Under the pieces are notes generated by a model. The model was not told the DNA's origin. It did not search any database and worked only from the letters and a program-made list of their open reading frames with translations. From contig CAZFYG010000018.1 in the NCBI GenBank assembly GCA_964523375.1, forward strand, positions 1 to 15,548: a DNA stretch of 15,548 nucleotides, in the 5' to 3' direction. Position 1 is the first letter of the stretch, and every line of letters starts with the position of its first letter. Source of the stretch: CAJQGY01 sp964523375. GTDB lineage: Bacteria > Pseudomonadota > Gammaproteobacteria > Magnimaribacterales > D2472. The position numbers and the translations under genes were made by a program. Below are positions 7,748 to 14,600 of this stretch, in pieces.

Positions 7748-8137
7748 ATGAAAATCCTAAAAGAAGAAGTATTGTTTAATTGTTCAGCAGAGGCTCTTTG
7801 GGAAATTCTCTCTGATGTATCTAGATCAGACTGGGTGCCTTCAATTGAATCAATATCTTTAGTTGATAACCTTAGATCTTTTGATATGGAGGGCATAGGC
7901 AGTGTTACTGAAAAGATATTATTGAATGATGATGAGAACATGACCTTGCAATATTCTGCTATCAAGACACCCTCTAAAATTGATCATCACCTAGCCACAA
8001 TGAAAATTTCCTCAGCAGGCCAAAATCAATCTACCCTGCTATGGACGACAGAAATTGATCCTGAGATTTTTGCAGACGGCGTGCATCATGGCATGCTCAT
8101 TTCAATAGAAGGCATAAAAAAAGTTATAGAGTCTTAA
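7748..8137 (+). CDS. SRPBCC / START-like ligand-binding protein
   Basis: This 129-residue cytosolic protein opens with the SRPBCC signature: a strand (KILKEEVLFNCSAEALWEILSDV) in which E-A-L-W-E-I-L-S-D is the usual start of the first helix, then D-W-V-P-S-I-E-S and a run of predicted strands. The C-terminal helix IEGIKKVIES closes the cavity. The fold binds hydrophobic ligands (polyketides, lipids, aromatics), and some members are cyclases or hydrolases; no catalytic residues can be named here. It diverges from the CoA transferase. The methyltransferase gene begins 13 bases after its TAA, so the two are probably co-transcribed. The ATG has no visible Shine-Dalgarno sequence. Confidence 0.75.
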   Translation: MKILKEEVLFNCSAEALWEILSDVSRSDWVPSIESISLVDNLRSFDMEGIGSVTEKILLNDDENMTLQYSAIKTPSKIDHHLATMKISSAGQNQSTLLWTTEIDPEIFADGVHHGMLISIEGIKKVIES

Positions 8138-8150
8138 AGCTAACAAACCC

Positions 8151-8783
8151 ATGCATTGCTTAGTTTGCTCAAGCCAAGATATTACCTCTTTTGAAACGTT
8201 AAATGACCTGAAGCAGCACTGGTATTGTAATAACTGCGAAGTAAGATTTTTAGATCCAACCCACTACTTGAGCTCTGATAATGAGAAAGAAAGGTATGAA
8301 GAGCATAATAATGTTATACAAGATGAAGGGTATAGAACATTCCTTTCAAAAGTAACAAACCCTCTCGAAAAGCACCTACAAAAAAATGACTTTGGCCTAG
8401 ATTATGGCTGTGGTCATGGACCAGCCCTTGCAGACATTCTTAAAAAGAAAGGTTTTAAAATGGATCTATATGATCCTTATTTTTACCCTGACAAAAGAAT
8501 CTTTAAAAACAAGTATGAATTTATAACTTGCACTGAAGCAGCAGAGCATTTTTACAATCCTCTGGAAGAGTTTAATAAGATGGATGAGATCTTAAATAAG
8601 AATGGGATTTTGGCAGTCATGACCTCATTGTTTGATAATTCAATAAATTTTGAGAATTGGTACTATAGAAGAGATCCAACACATGTAATATTTTATTCAG
8701 AAAAGACCTTTCATGTTATTGCCAAACAAAGAAATTGGAATTGCTGGATGGAAGATAGAAATGTTATCTTTTTTAAAAAATAA
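8151..8783 (+). CDS. Zinc-ribbon class I SAM-dependent methyltransferase
   Basis: This 210-residue protein carries an N-terminal zinc ribbon with two Cys-x-x-Cys pairs (C3, C6 and C26, C29), followed by a class I methyltransferase domain. The SAM-binding motif I is LDYGCGHG (83-90); a post-I acidic position is in MDLYDPY (104-110), and motif IV-like TCTEAAEHFYNPLEE (126-140) is typical of the Methyltransf_23 group. The segment RRDPTHVIFYS before the C-terminus is also usual in that group. Zinc-ribbon Methyltransf_23 proteins often act on sugars, small molecules or polyketide-like compounds, and sometimes are orphan genes. The substrate is unknown. It follows the SRPBCC gene by 13 bases. Confidence 0.85.
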   Translation: MHCLVCSSQDITSFETLNDLKQHWYCNNCEVRFLDPTHYLSSDNEKERYEEHNNVIQDEGYRTFLSKVTNPLEKHLQKNDFGLDYGCGHGPALADILKKKGFKMDLYDPYFYPDKRIFKNKYEFITCTEAAEHFYNPLEEFNKMDEILNKNGILAVMTSLFDNSINFENWYYRRDPTHVIFYSEKTFHVIAKQRNWNCWMEDRNVIFFKK

Positions 8784-8847
8784 TGTATCAGCATAATATT
8801 TTTAAACAGAATATAGTAAAGTAATAGAGACTAATCATTATAAAAAA

Positions 8848-8852
8848 AGGGG
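8848..8852 (+). promoter_or_regulatory. Ribosome binding site AGGGG of the VOC gene
   Basis: AGGGG lies six bases before the ATG at 8859, at ideal spacing, and fixes that start. It opens the six-gene cluster. The same AGGGG(G) form precedes three later genes. Confidence 0.6.
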
Positions 8853-8858
8853 AAAATC

Positions 8859-9257
8859 ATGTTTAACCACATTATGCTTGGAGCAACTGACATAGAAGCA
8901 TCTAAGAAATTTTATGACGCAACGCTTGGCGTTTTGGGAGCTAAGCCTGGATTCAAGCATATAGGCCATGGCGGAGTTGTAAGGTATATGTATTTCCTAG
9001 AAGGAGGAGTGACCTTTCTAATTACAGAACCTCTTGACGGAAATCCAGCATCTCATGGAAACGGAGCAACAATTGGGTTTAAGGCAAAGGATGGTGAAAC
9101 CATCAATGAATGGCACAAAGTAGGCGAAGAAAATGGAGGAGTAACATGTGAAGATCCTCCAGGCGTTAGAGAGGGCGGCGGAATCAAAGCTTATCTTGGA
9201 TACTTACGAGACCCATCAAACAATAAAATTTGCACGATGTGCAATATAAAGTCTTGA
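8859..9257 (+). CDS. Single-domain VOC (glyoxalase-like) protein
   Basis: This 132-residue one-domain VOC protein has the usual frame of small glyoxalase-like proteins: FNHIMLGATDIEASKKFYDA at the start (His 4 at the metal position), HGNGATIGF in the middle (His 66) and YLRDPSNNKICTM near the end. In many relatives the last motif reads D-P-D-G-N-K-(I/L)-E; here the Glu position is Cys 125, so the usual third ligand may be lost. Such proteins act as small isomerases, lyases or thiol-dependent detoxification enzymes, often as dimers. It is the first gene of a tightly packed six-gene run and has a strong ribosome binding site. The following serine hydrolase starts within its stop region. Confidence 0.82.
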   Translation: MFNHIMLGATDIEASKKFYDATLGVLGAKPGFKHIGHGGVVRYMYFLEGGVTFLITEPLDGNPASHGNGATIGFKAKDGETINEWHKVGEENGGVTCEDPPGVREGGGIKAYLGYLRDPSNNKICTMCNIKS

Positions 9258-10465
9258 TTAAATTTTTTTCAATAGCACTTTTGGTAGTCCTTATTGGGGC
9301 TGGTTTTATTTATGGGCCTAATCTTATTAGGCTCAATAATATGTTGAACTTATACAATGAAGATAAAATTTCATACAACTTTATTAATATGAAGGAGATA
9401 TTTAACTATACGAGTCCTATAAAGGCCGCTGAAAATACATACACTTTTGAAACTTCAGAGTTTAATTTACCAAACAGCTTTATCAATCCAAATGGGCTTG
9501 ATGTTAATTTGCAAGATGCACTCAAGCACTATAATACAGATGGACTAATCGTTCTAAAAGATGGGGTTATGCTCTACGAAAATTATTGGAATGGCAATGA
9601 TGCAACCAGCCAACATATTTCTTGGTCTGTGGCCAAGTCATTTCTATCAGCGCTTGTTGGCATAGCACTGGATGATGGCCTAATAGATAGTATCGAAGAC
9701 CCCATAACAAAATATCTTGATGATTTTTATGGCACAGGATATGAAGGGGTATCGATAAAAGATCTTTTGCAGATGTCTTCTGGGGTCAGATTTAATGAGG
9801 ATTATGGAGACCCTGAATCAGATATAAATAAATTCGGTGAAGCAGTGGCCCTGGGCACCCCATTTAGAAAGTTTGCCAAAACTCTAGAAAGAGAAAGAGA
9901 GCCGGGCACATATAATCACTATGTAAGCATAGACTCACAAATGTTGGGCATGTTGATAATGGAAGTTACAGGCAAGCCATTAGAAGATTATTTATACGAA
10001 AAAATTTGGAATAAAATAGGCATGGAAAGCGATGCGTATTATCTAACAGACTCTGTTGGAGACGCGATGGCGCTTGGAGGCCTAAATGCAACTCTTAGAG
10101 ATTACGCAAAGTTTGGTCAGTTATACCTTAATAAAGGATCATGGGAGGGCCGCCAAATTGTTCCTAGTGAGTGGGTCGAAGCCTCATATTTCCTTGATGC
10201 GCCGCATGTGCAACCAATGGCTGGAGAGCTATCAGCAAACACTTGGGGTTATGGATTTCAGTGGTGGGTTCCTGGGTTCCCTGATACAGACTACACTGCA
10301 GCGGGAGTATATAACCAATATATCTATATTGATCCAATCACCAATGTAGTAATAGCCAAAACCTCATCAAATTATAGGTTTACTTCAGAAAGACAAGAGT
10401 CTAAAGATGCACATATTTCAATGTTTAGAGAAATAGCAAAAGCCGCTAATGGAGGCAGAGGTTAG
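9254..10465 (+). CDS. Membrane-anchored serine hydrolase, NylB/beta-lactamase-like
   Basis: This protein of about 403 residues starts without an ATG. The best choice is the TTG at 9254, which overlaps the preceding TGA as TTGA and puts a hydrophobic anchor or signal (IKFFSIALLVVLIGAGFIYG) at the very start; GTG at 9239 or TTG at 9230 are alternatives. Numbered from TTG 9254, the S-x-x-K motif is S125-V-A-K128 in SWSVAKSF and the second motif is Y223-V-S225, a Y-x-S variant of Y-x-N. GYGFQWWVPG and the late G-V-Y-N-Q-Y-I-Y-I segment resemble 6-aminohexanoate-dimer hydrolase (NylB) and related esterases and amidases. It likely hydrolyses an ester or amide on the outer face of the inner membrane. 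It ends just before the DUF1330 start. Confidence 0.85.
   Translation: MIKFFSIALLVVLIGAGFIYGPNLIRLNNMLNLYNEDKISYNFINMKEIFNYTSPIKAAENTYTFETSEFNLPNSFINPNGLDVNLQDALKHYNTDGLIVLKDGVMLYENYWNGNDATSQHISWSVAKSFLSALVGIALDDGLIDSIEDPITKYLDDFYGTGYEGVSIKDLLQMSSGVRFNEDYGDPESDINKFGEAVALGTPFRKFAKTLEREREPGTYNHYVSIDSQMLGMLIMEVTGKPLEDYLYEKIWNKIGMESDAYYLTDSVGDAMALGGLNATLRDYAKFGQLYLNKGSWEGRQIVPSEWVEASYFLDAPHVQPMAGELSANTWGYGFQWWVPGFPDTDYTAAGVYNQYIYIDPITNVVIAKTSSNYRFTSERQESKDAHISMFREIAKAANGGRG
10457..10461 (+). promoter_or_regulatory. Ribosome binding site deciding the DUF1330 start
   Basis: AGAGG sits five bases before the ATG at 10467. An earlier in-frame ATG at 10449 has its own GGAGG only after it, so the downstream ATG is preferred. 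Both sites lie inside the end of the hydrolase gene, which suggests coupled translation. Confidence 0.5.
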
Positions 10466-10466
10466 C

Positions 10467-10778
10467 ATGGAGGATATTAAAGTTTATATGATTGCTAATT
10501 TACAAATACACGATATAAATATTTATAGGCAATATGAAAAAGGTTTCTTTCAGATTCTTAAGAGACACTCTGGTGAGTTCATAACTTATGATGATAATGT
10601 TGTTCATGTAGAGGGCGATAATAAAATGGAAGGGCGCGTCATACTATTTAGCTTTCCCTCAAAGAGACACGCAGAAGCTTGGTATGCCGATGAGGACTAT
10701 CAGGCGCTATCTGAGCACAGAAGGGCTGCGACAACTTCAACGATTACAAGAATAAGCGGCTTGCCGGAGAGAAAATAA
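10467..10778 (+). CDS. DUF1330 family protein (dimeric alpha-beta barrel)
   Basis: This protein of about 103 residues starts at the ATG one base after the hydrolase stop. It matches the DUF1330 pattern: KVYMIANLQIHDINIYRQYEK at the beginning, then RVILFSFPSKRHAEAWYADEDYQAL, which equals the family's F-P-S-x-x-x-A-x-x-W-Y-x-x-x-x-Y-Q, and an R-R-A-A stretch before the end. The family has a ferredoxin-like dimeric fold and no settled function; members are often beside oxidoreductases and degradation genes. Its TAA overlaps the next ATG as TAATG, so the two are translated in close succession. Confidence 0.85.
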   Translation: MEDIKVYMIANLQIHDINIYRQYEKGFFQILKRHSGEFITYDDNVVHVEGDNKMEGRVILFSFPSKRHAEAWYADEDYQALSEHRRAATTSTITRISGLPERK

Positions 10779-11086
10779 TGGAAAAAAAATATAAAAATTT
10801 TAAAGACTTTTATCCTTACTACATATCAGAACATAGCCATAAAACCACCAAGCTATTACATTTCATCGGGACTACTTTCTCGTTATATTTTTTAATAAAT
10901 TTCTTCTTATCTTTTGAGATTAAATTTATTTTTTTTAGCTTAATTAGTGGGTATGGGTTTGCATGGGTTGCACATTTTTTTGTAGAGAAAAATAAACCAG
11001 CAACATTCACATACCCATTGTATAGCTTTGTTGCCGACCACTTGATGTATATAGAAATCCTTAGAGGAAAGCATAGAATTTTGTAG
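10778..11086 (+). CDS. Mpo1-like (DUF962) membrane protein, putative 2-hydroxy fatty acid dioxygenase
   Basis: This 102-residue membrane protein matches the short bacterial form of DUF962/Mpo1: FKDFYPYYISEHSHKTTKLLHFIGT at residues 8-32 and WVAHFFVEKNKPATFTYP at 63-80. Conserved histidines that could hold iron are His 19, His 21, His 28 and His 66. Two hydrophobic segments (about 28-48 and 49-68) indicate membrane insertion. Yeast Mpo1 is an iron-dependent dioxygenase that shortens 2-hydroxy fatty acids by one carbon in phytosphingosine breakdown; the bacterial members are less studied, so function is inferred from the family. GGAG at 10766-10769 is a good ribosome binding site. It is directly followed by a fatty-acid-hydroxylase-family gene, a pairing that fits alpha-oxidation. 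Confidence 0.82.
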   Translation: MEKKYKNFKDFYPYYISEHSHKTTKLLHFIGTTFSLYFLINFFLSFEIKFIFFSLISGYGFAWVAHFFVEKNKPATFTYPLYSFVADHLMYIEILRGKHRIL

Positions 11087-11089
11087 GCT

Positions 11090-11908
11090 ATGGAAATTTA
11101 TCAAATAGTCATACTTACAATATTTTTCTCCTTAGTTTTATTGGAGATATTGTTTACAAACTTCTTTAATAAAAATGGGCAAAGAACCAAAGATGGTGTT
11201 GTTGAGTTTTTTAGTTTTTTTCAAGTTCTATTTCTTGCCCAACCCTTGGCTTTTGCGTTGGCATATGGGCTAACTGATATGTTTGCGCCTAGCGTTAAAG
11301 GCTTAATATCAGATTGGAGTATCTTTGCCATATTAGGGCTGCTGCTAATATTTGATGATCTTGCTCAATATCTATGGCATAGACTATGTCATTCAGTTCC
11401 AATTCTATATAACCTCCACAGGCCTCATCATGACCCTGAGTATTTATCCATAAGAGTGGTTTACAGAAATGGGCTTTTTTACTATCTCTTAATGCCAGGG
11501 TTATGGTTTGCTGGAATATTATTTTATATGGGCTCAGGAGCCATATATTTCTTTTATATAGTAATAAAACAAGCAGTTATCTTTGGAGCTCACACAGATC
11601 TGAGGTGGGATAAGAAGCTTTATGAAATAAAATGGATGCATCCCATTATGTGGGTTCTTGAGAGAACCATATCCACTCCATCAACGCATTGGGCTCATCA
11701 TGGTAAACATGCATCTGATGAAAACACACACTATAAAGGAAACTACGGAAATCTATTATTTATATGGGATATGATTTTTGGCACTGCAAAAATAACAAGA
11801 AAATATCCTAAAGAAATCGGCGTAGAAAATTTGTTTGATGCTCCAGCCAGCTATCAGCTTTTATGGCCAATATTCAAAGCACCAGGCTCCAATAAGCAGC
11901 CAGACTGA
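11090..11908 (+). CDS. Fatty acid hydroxylase / sterol desaturase superfamily membrane enzyme
   Basis: This 272-residue integral membrane protein has the histidine clusters of the di-iron fatty acid hydroxylase superfamily: H97-R-L-C-H101, H110-R-P-H113-H114, H168, and H200-W-A-H203-H204-G-K-H207. Hydrophobic segments lie at about 5-23, 43-62, 75-93, 131-147 and 150-165. Family members hydroxylate or desaturate sterols, fatty acids, sphingoid bases or carotenoids using O2 and an electron donor. The substrate cannot be read from the sequence. No redox partner lies next to it, though cytochrome b5 or ferredoxin could be encoded elsewhere. It starts three bases after the Mpo1-like gene and ends one base before the GTG of the DUF3445 gene, so all three are likely on one transcript. 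Confidence 0.9.
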   Translation: MEIYQIVILTIFFSLVLLEILFTNFFNKNGQRTKDGVVEFFSFFQVLFLAQPLAFALAYGLTDMFAPSVKGLISDWSIFAILGLLLIFDDLAQYLWHRLCHSVPILYNLHRPHHDPEYLSIRVVYRNGLFYYLLMPGLWFAGILFYMGSGAIYFFYIVIKQAVIFGAHTDLRWDKKLYEIKWMHPIMWVLERTISTPSTHWAHHGKHASDENTHYKGNYGNLLFIWDMIFGTAKITRKYPKEIGVENLFDAPASYQLLWPIFKAPGSNKQPD

Positions 11909-11909
11909 A

Positions 11910-12695
11910 GTGCTGATAGATCAAGATCCAGCTTTTTGGGAAAACCCTCCATGGGGAAATGGCAAAGAAAAGTACAGGTTAGGGCTAAGTCCAATTCAAA
12001 CAGAAAAATGGCTCAATAGTAAGATTGGAGAAGACCTAAAGAGGCATAAAAAAAACTTACTAGACAATTCTTATAGTGAAGTTGTAGCCACAACCAGCGG
12101 CTCAAATACTGCACAAAATATATTAAATGAAACATTTAAAGTTACTAAGCAGATTTATCCAGATTTAATAGCCGACATGAGCTTGCAGGTTCAGGATGAT
12201 CTTTGTTTGATCAGATCAGACGGTCACCAAGAACTAATAGCTGCAAGTGTTTGCTCTCCGAGCTACTGGGATGTTCAATCCAAAATAGGAAAGCCACTCC
12301 ATGATATACACAAACCTGTAACTACATTAAATGAAAAAATAGGGAATAGAATTTCTCAATTCATAAGACAAGCTCCGGTCATGAGACCATTTGCAAGGCA
12401 GAACTGGCTTATTCATGGAGATGTTAATAGATTCCATTTAACAGAGGAAGCCAACTTAGAATTAATCCCTCAAAACTGGTTTATAAGATCTGAAAAAGAA
12501 ACGCTTTGTAGATTCCATGAGGACTACTCTCTTTTTACTATTAACGTTATGTTTCAGCCACTATATTTAATATTTGGCTACCCTGAGGCAAAAATAAACC
12601 TTTTAAGAAGTATTGAATCTTTTGACACTCATGAGGTTGAGTATTTTGGAGGCCAAAAAAAAATAGAAACTTTGCACAATTACCTAATCTCTTAA
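11910..12695 (+). CDS. DUF3445 protein, haem-dependent oxidative N-demethylase-like
   Basis: I place the start at GTG 11910, one base after the previous TGA, giving 261 residues; an ATG at 11838 would overlap the hydroxylase gene by 71 bases and add a tail with no family resemblance. Three segments fit DUF3445: W-D-V-Q-S-K-I-G-K-P-L-H-D-I-H-K-P-V (about 120-137), NWLIHGDVNRFH (165-176), and FIRSEKETLCRF (191-202), matching the family's R-x-E-x-x-x-L-x-R pattern followed by F-T-I. The family includes fungal haem-dependent oxidative N-demethylase and bacterial dimethylamine monooxygenase subunits, which use a PAS-like haem domain to remove methyl groups from dimethylamine. No reductase partner is next to it. 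Dimethylamine as substrate is not shown; a different amine is possible. It closes the six-gene cluster. Confidence 0.85.
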   Translation: MLIDQDPAFWENPPWGNGKEKYRLGLSPIQTEKWLNSKIGEDLKRHKKNLLDNSYSEVVATTSGSNTAQNILNETFKVTKQIYPDLIADMSLQVQDDLCLIRSDGHQELIAASVCSPSYWDVQSKIGKPLHDIHKPVTTLNEKIGNRISQFIRQAPVMRPFARQNWLIHGDVNRFHLTEEANLELIPQNWFIRSEKETLCRFHEDYSLFTINVMFQPLYLIFGYPEAKINLLRSIESFDTHEVEYFGGQKKIETLHNYLIS

Positions 12696-12725
12696 TTATA
12701 GTAAGATTAGATTTCATATTTTCAT

Positions 12726-12731
12726 AGGGGG
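12726..12731 (+). promoter_or_regulatory. Ribosome binding site AGGGGG of the membrane protein gene
   Basis: AGGGGG lies five bases before the ATG at 12737. It restarts translation after a 41-base gap, the widest break in the right-hand block. No clear promoter was found in the gap. Confidence 0.6.
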
Positions 12732-12736
12732 AAATT

Positions 12737-13237
12737 ATGTTCGGCGAAATATCATTAATTGGATGGTTTCATAGCATCTTAGGTCTAGCAGCAATTTTTG
12801 TTGGACTATACCTATTGCTCAAAGATAGATTTATTTTCATGCATACAAAGCTAGCCAAATTTTATTTAGCAAGCACAGTAATTACTTGCGCTTCATCATT
12901 TCTTTTATACGGAGCAACTGGCTCTTTTAATACAGCGCATTGGCTATCAGTAATAACTATTTTGGCCATATTATTTGCATTAGGACTAGATAGATTTAAT
13001 ATTTTTGGTTTTTTAAATACCTATTTTAAACAATTAGCTTTAACCGGGACTGTTTTCTTTAGCATGCTCCCTACAACTGCAGAAGTTTTGCAGCGGCTGC
13101 CACCAAGTGATCCATTTGTGGATTCAATTGAAGATCCTTTAGTCCAAAGTTTTTACATGTCCTATGTTGTAATTTTTGGAGTATTTGCAATCTATCAGAT
13201 AGTTAAAATCTATAAAGGGGATAGTAATGGCGCATAG
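12737..13237 (+). CDS. DUF2306-like multi-pass membrane protein
   Basis: This 166-residue protein has about five hydrophobic segments (near 8-27, 40-60, 66-84, 95-112 and 138-157). Histidines sit at the membrane edges, in HSILG (about 12), MHTKLAKFY (about 36) and TAHWLSV (about 68). This spacing resembles DUF2306, a small integral membrane family with no known function. The lysine-rich end KIYKGDSNGA faces one side. Its last 11 bases overlap the start of the aldehyde dehydrogenase, so the two are translationally linked, although a functional link to lysine breakdown is not evident. Transport or a redox role would only be guesses. Confidence 0.6.
   Translation: MFGEISLIGWFHSILGLAAIFVGLYLLLKDRFIFMHTKLAKFYLASTVITCASSFLLYGATGSFNTAHWLSVITILAILFALGLDRFNIFGFLNTYFKQLALTGTVFFSMLPTTAEVLQRLPPSDPFVDSIEDPLVQSFYMSYVVIFGVFAIYQIVKIYKGDSNGA
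13216..13220 (+). promoter_or_regulatory. Ribosome binding site AGGGG of the aldehyde dehydrogenase
   Basis: AGGGG lies six bases before the ATG at 13227 and inside the preceding gene. With the in-frame TAG at 13200-13202 it fixes the dehydrogenase start. Confidence 0.6.
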
Positions 13238-14600
13238 TGAGTACCATGAAAAGGTTGAAACTTCAAAACAGGCGTTTTTAGATTGGAGAAAAGTTCCAGC
13301 TCCATTGAGAGGTGAGGTAATTAGGCAGTTTGGAAATGAACTCAGAGAAAATAAAATTGATCTAGCAAAAATAATAACTGAAGAGGCAAGGAAAATAGTT
13401 TCCGAGGCTGAGGGAGAGGTTCAAGAGGCAATAGACATGTGTGATTTTGCAACAGGTCTAAGCAGGCAATTATATGGATTAACCATGCCAAGCGAGAGAC
13501 CTGATCACAGGCTGCAAGAGTTATGGCAGCCAATAGGAGTAGTAGGATGCATAACAGCATTTAATTTTCCAATGGCTGTATTTGCTTGGAATTTTTGTCT
13601 AGCAGCGGTTTGTGGAAATAGCATTATTTGGAAACCAAGCCCACATTCTAATAAGTGTGCTGAGGCTATTAAAAATATCTGGGATAAAGTTTCAGGTGAT
13701 CACAAAGATCTCGTTCAGATTTTGCAAGGCGGCAATGATGCAGCAATAGATTTATGTAACGATATAAACATTCCACTAATTTCTGCTACAGGCAGCACAA
13801 AGATGGGCAAAGACTTGGCACCACTTGTCGCCGCAAGACTTGGAAGAACACTGCTGGAATTGGGTGGAAATAATGCAGCTATTGTTTGCCCAACTGCAGA
13901 TATCGATCTCACAGTAAAAGGAATAACTTTTTCTGCATGTGGAACTTCGGGCCAAAGATGTACCAGCTTAAGAAGAGCATTTATTCATGAGGATATCTAT
14001 AATGAGTTTATGGCAAAGTTACATACATACTATGGAACACTTACCATTGGAGATCCTTCAAAACCCTCCTCTCAACTTGGTCCATTAATTTCAAAAGATA
14101 GCTTTGAATCAATGCAAGATACTCTAAAAAACTTAAGATCAAGAAATATTCAAGTAACAGGTGGCGAGCGGATAAATATAGAAAATCTAAATGAATACTA
14201 TGTGCAACCTGCAATCGTAGAGGTTGAACATATAGAGCCAGAAATGCTTAATGAGGTTTTTGCACCAATCTTATATGTAAAGAAATTTACTAAACTCCAA
14301 GATGCAATTCAAATGCAGAATGATGTAAAACAAGGCCTAAGTAGCTCAATATTTACAAACGACATGAGGGAGTCAGAGTTATTTTTAAGTTCTGAGGGAA
14401 GCGATTGTGGAATAGCCAATGTCAATATTGGTACGAGTGGAGCAGAGATAGGCGGCGCATTTGGAGGGGAAAAAGACACTGGAGGCGGGCGAGAGTCTGG
14501 CTCTGATGCCTGGAAGACTTACATGCGAAGAGTAACAGCAACAGTGAACTATGGCTCAGAATTGCCATTGGCACAGGGGGTAGAATTTGATGAAACATAG
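13227..14600 (+). CDS. ALDH7-type aldehyde dehydrogenase (alpha-aminoadipate semialdehyde dehydrogenase-like)
   Basis: This 457-residue NAD-dependent aldehyde dehydrogenase is of the antiquitin/ALDH7 subgroup. It would oxidise alpha-aminoadipate-6-semialdehyde to alpha-aminoadipate in lysine breakdown. Catalytic residues are Asn 113 (TAFNFP), Lys 136 (IIWKPS), Glu 211 (LLELGGNN) and Cys 245 (SGQRCTSLRR). ICDFAxGLSRQLYGL-like text at 70-84, SERPDHR and ISATGSTKMGK also mark the subgroup. The protein begins at HSEYHEKVETSKQAFLDWRK, so about 35-40 N-terminal residues usual in ALDH7 proteins (total near 500) are missing. An in-frame TAG at 13200-13202 rules out a longer start. It overlaps the saccharopine dehydrogenase-like gene by 11 bases, which supports the lysine role. 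The shortened N-terminus may change assembly or cofactor site edges. Confidence 0.88.
   Translation: MAHSEYHEKVETSKQAFLDWRKVPAPLRGEVIRQFGNELRENKIDLAKIITEEARKIVSEAEGEVQEAIDMCDFATGLSRQLYGLTMPSERPDHRLQELWQPIGVVGCITAFNFPMAVFAWNFCLAAVCGNSIIWKPSPHSNKCAEAIKNIWDKVSGDHKDLVQILQGGNDAAIDLCNDINIPLISATGSTKMGKDLAPLVAARLGRTLLELGGNNAAIVCPTADIDLTVKGITFSACGTSGQRCTSLRRAFIHEDIYNEFMAKLHTYYGTLTIGDPSKPSSQLGPLISKDSFESMQDTLKNLRSRNIQVTGGERINIENLNEYYVQPAIVEVEHIEPEMLNEVFAPILYVKKFTKLQDAIQMQNDVKQGLSSSIFTNDMRESELFLSSEGSDCGIANVNIGTSGAEIGGAFGGEKDTGGGRESGSDAWKTYMRRVTATVNYGSELPLAQGVEFDET
14575..14580 (+). promoter_or_regulatory. Ribosome binding site AGGGGG of the saccharopine dehydrogenase-like gene
   Basis: AGGGGG lies nine bases before the ATG at 14590 and inside the end of the aldehyde dehydrogenase gene. 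The spacing is slightly long, but the match to the other AGGGG sites in this block supports it. Confidence 0.5.

Noticed and set aside
3351..12695. A trimethylamine to dimethylamine pathway joining the flavin monooxygenase and the DUF3445 protein
   Set aside because: The monooxygenase does not resemble Tmm closely, the genes are over 7 kb apart with opposite-strand genes between them, and no other methylamine gene is present.
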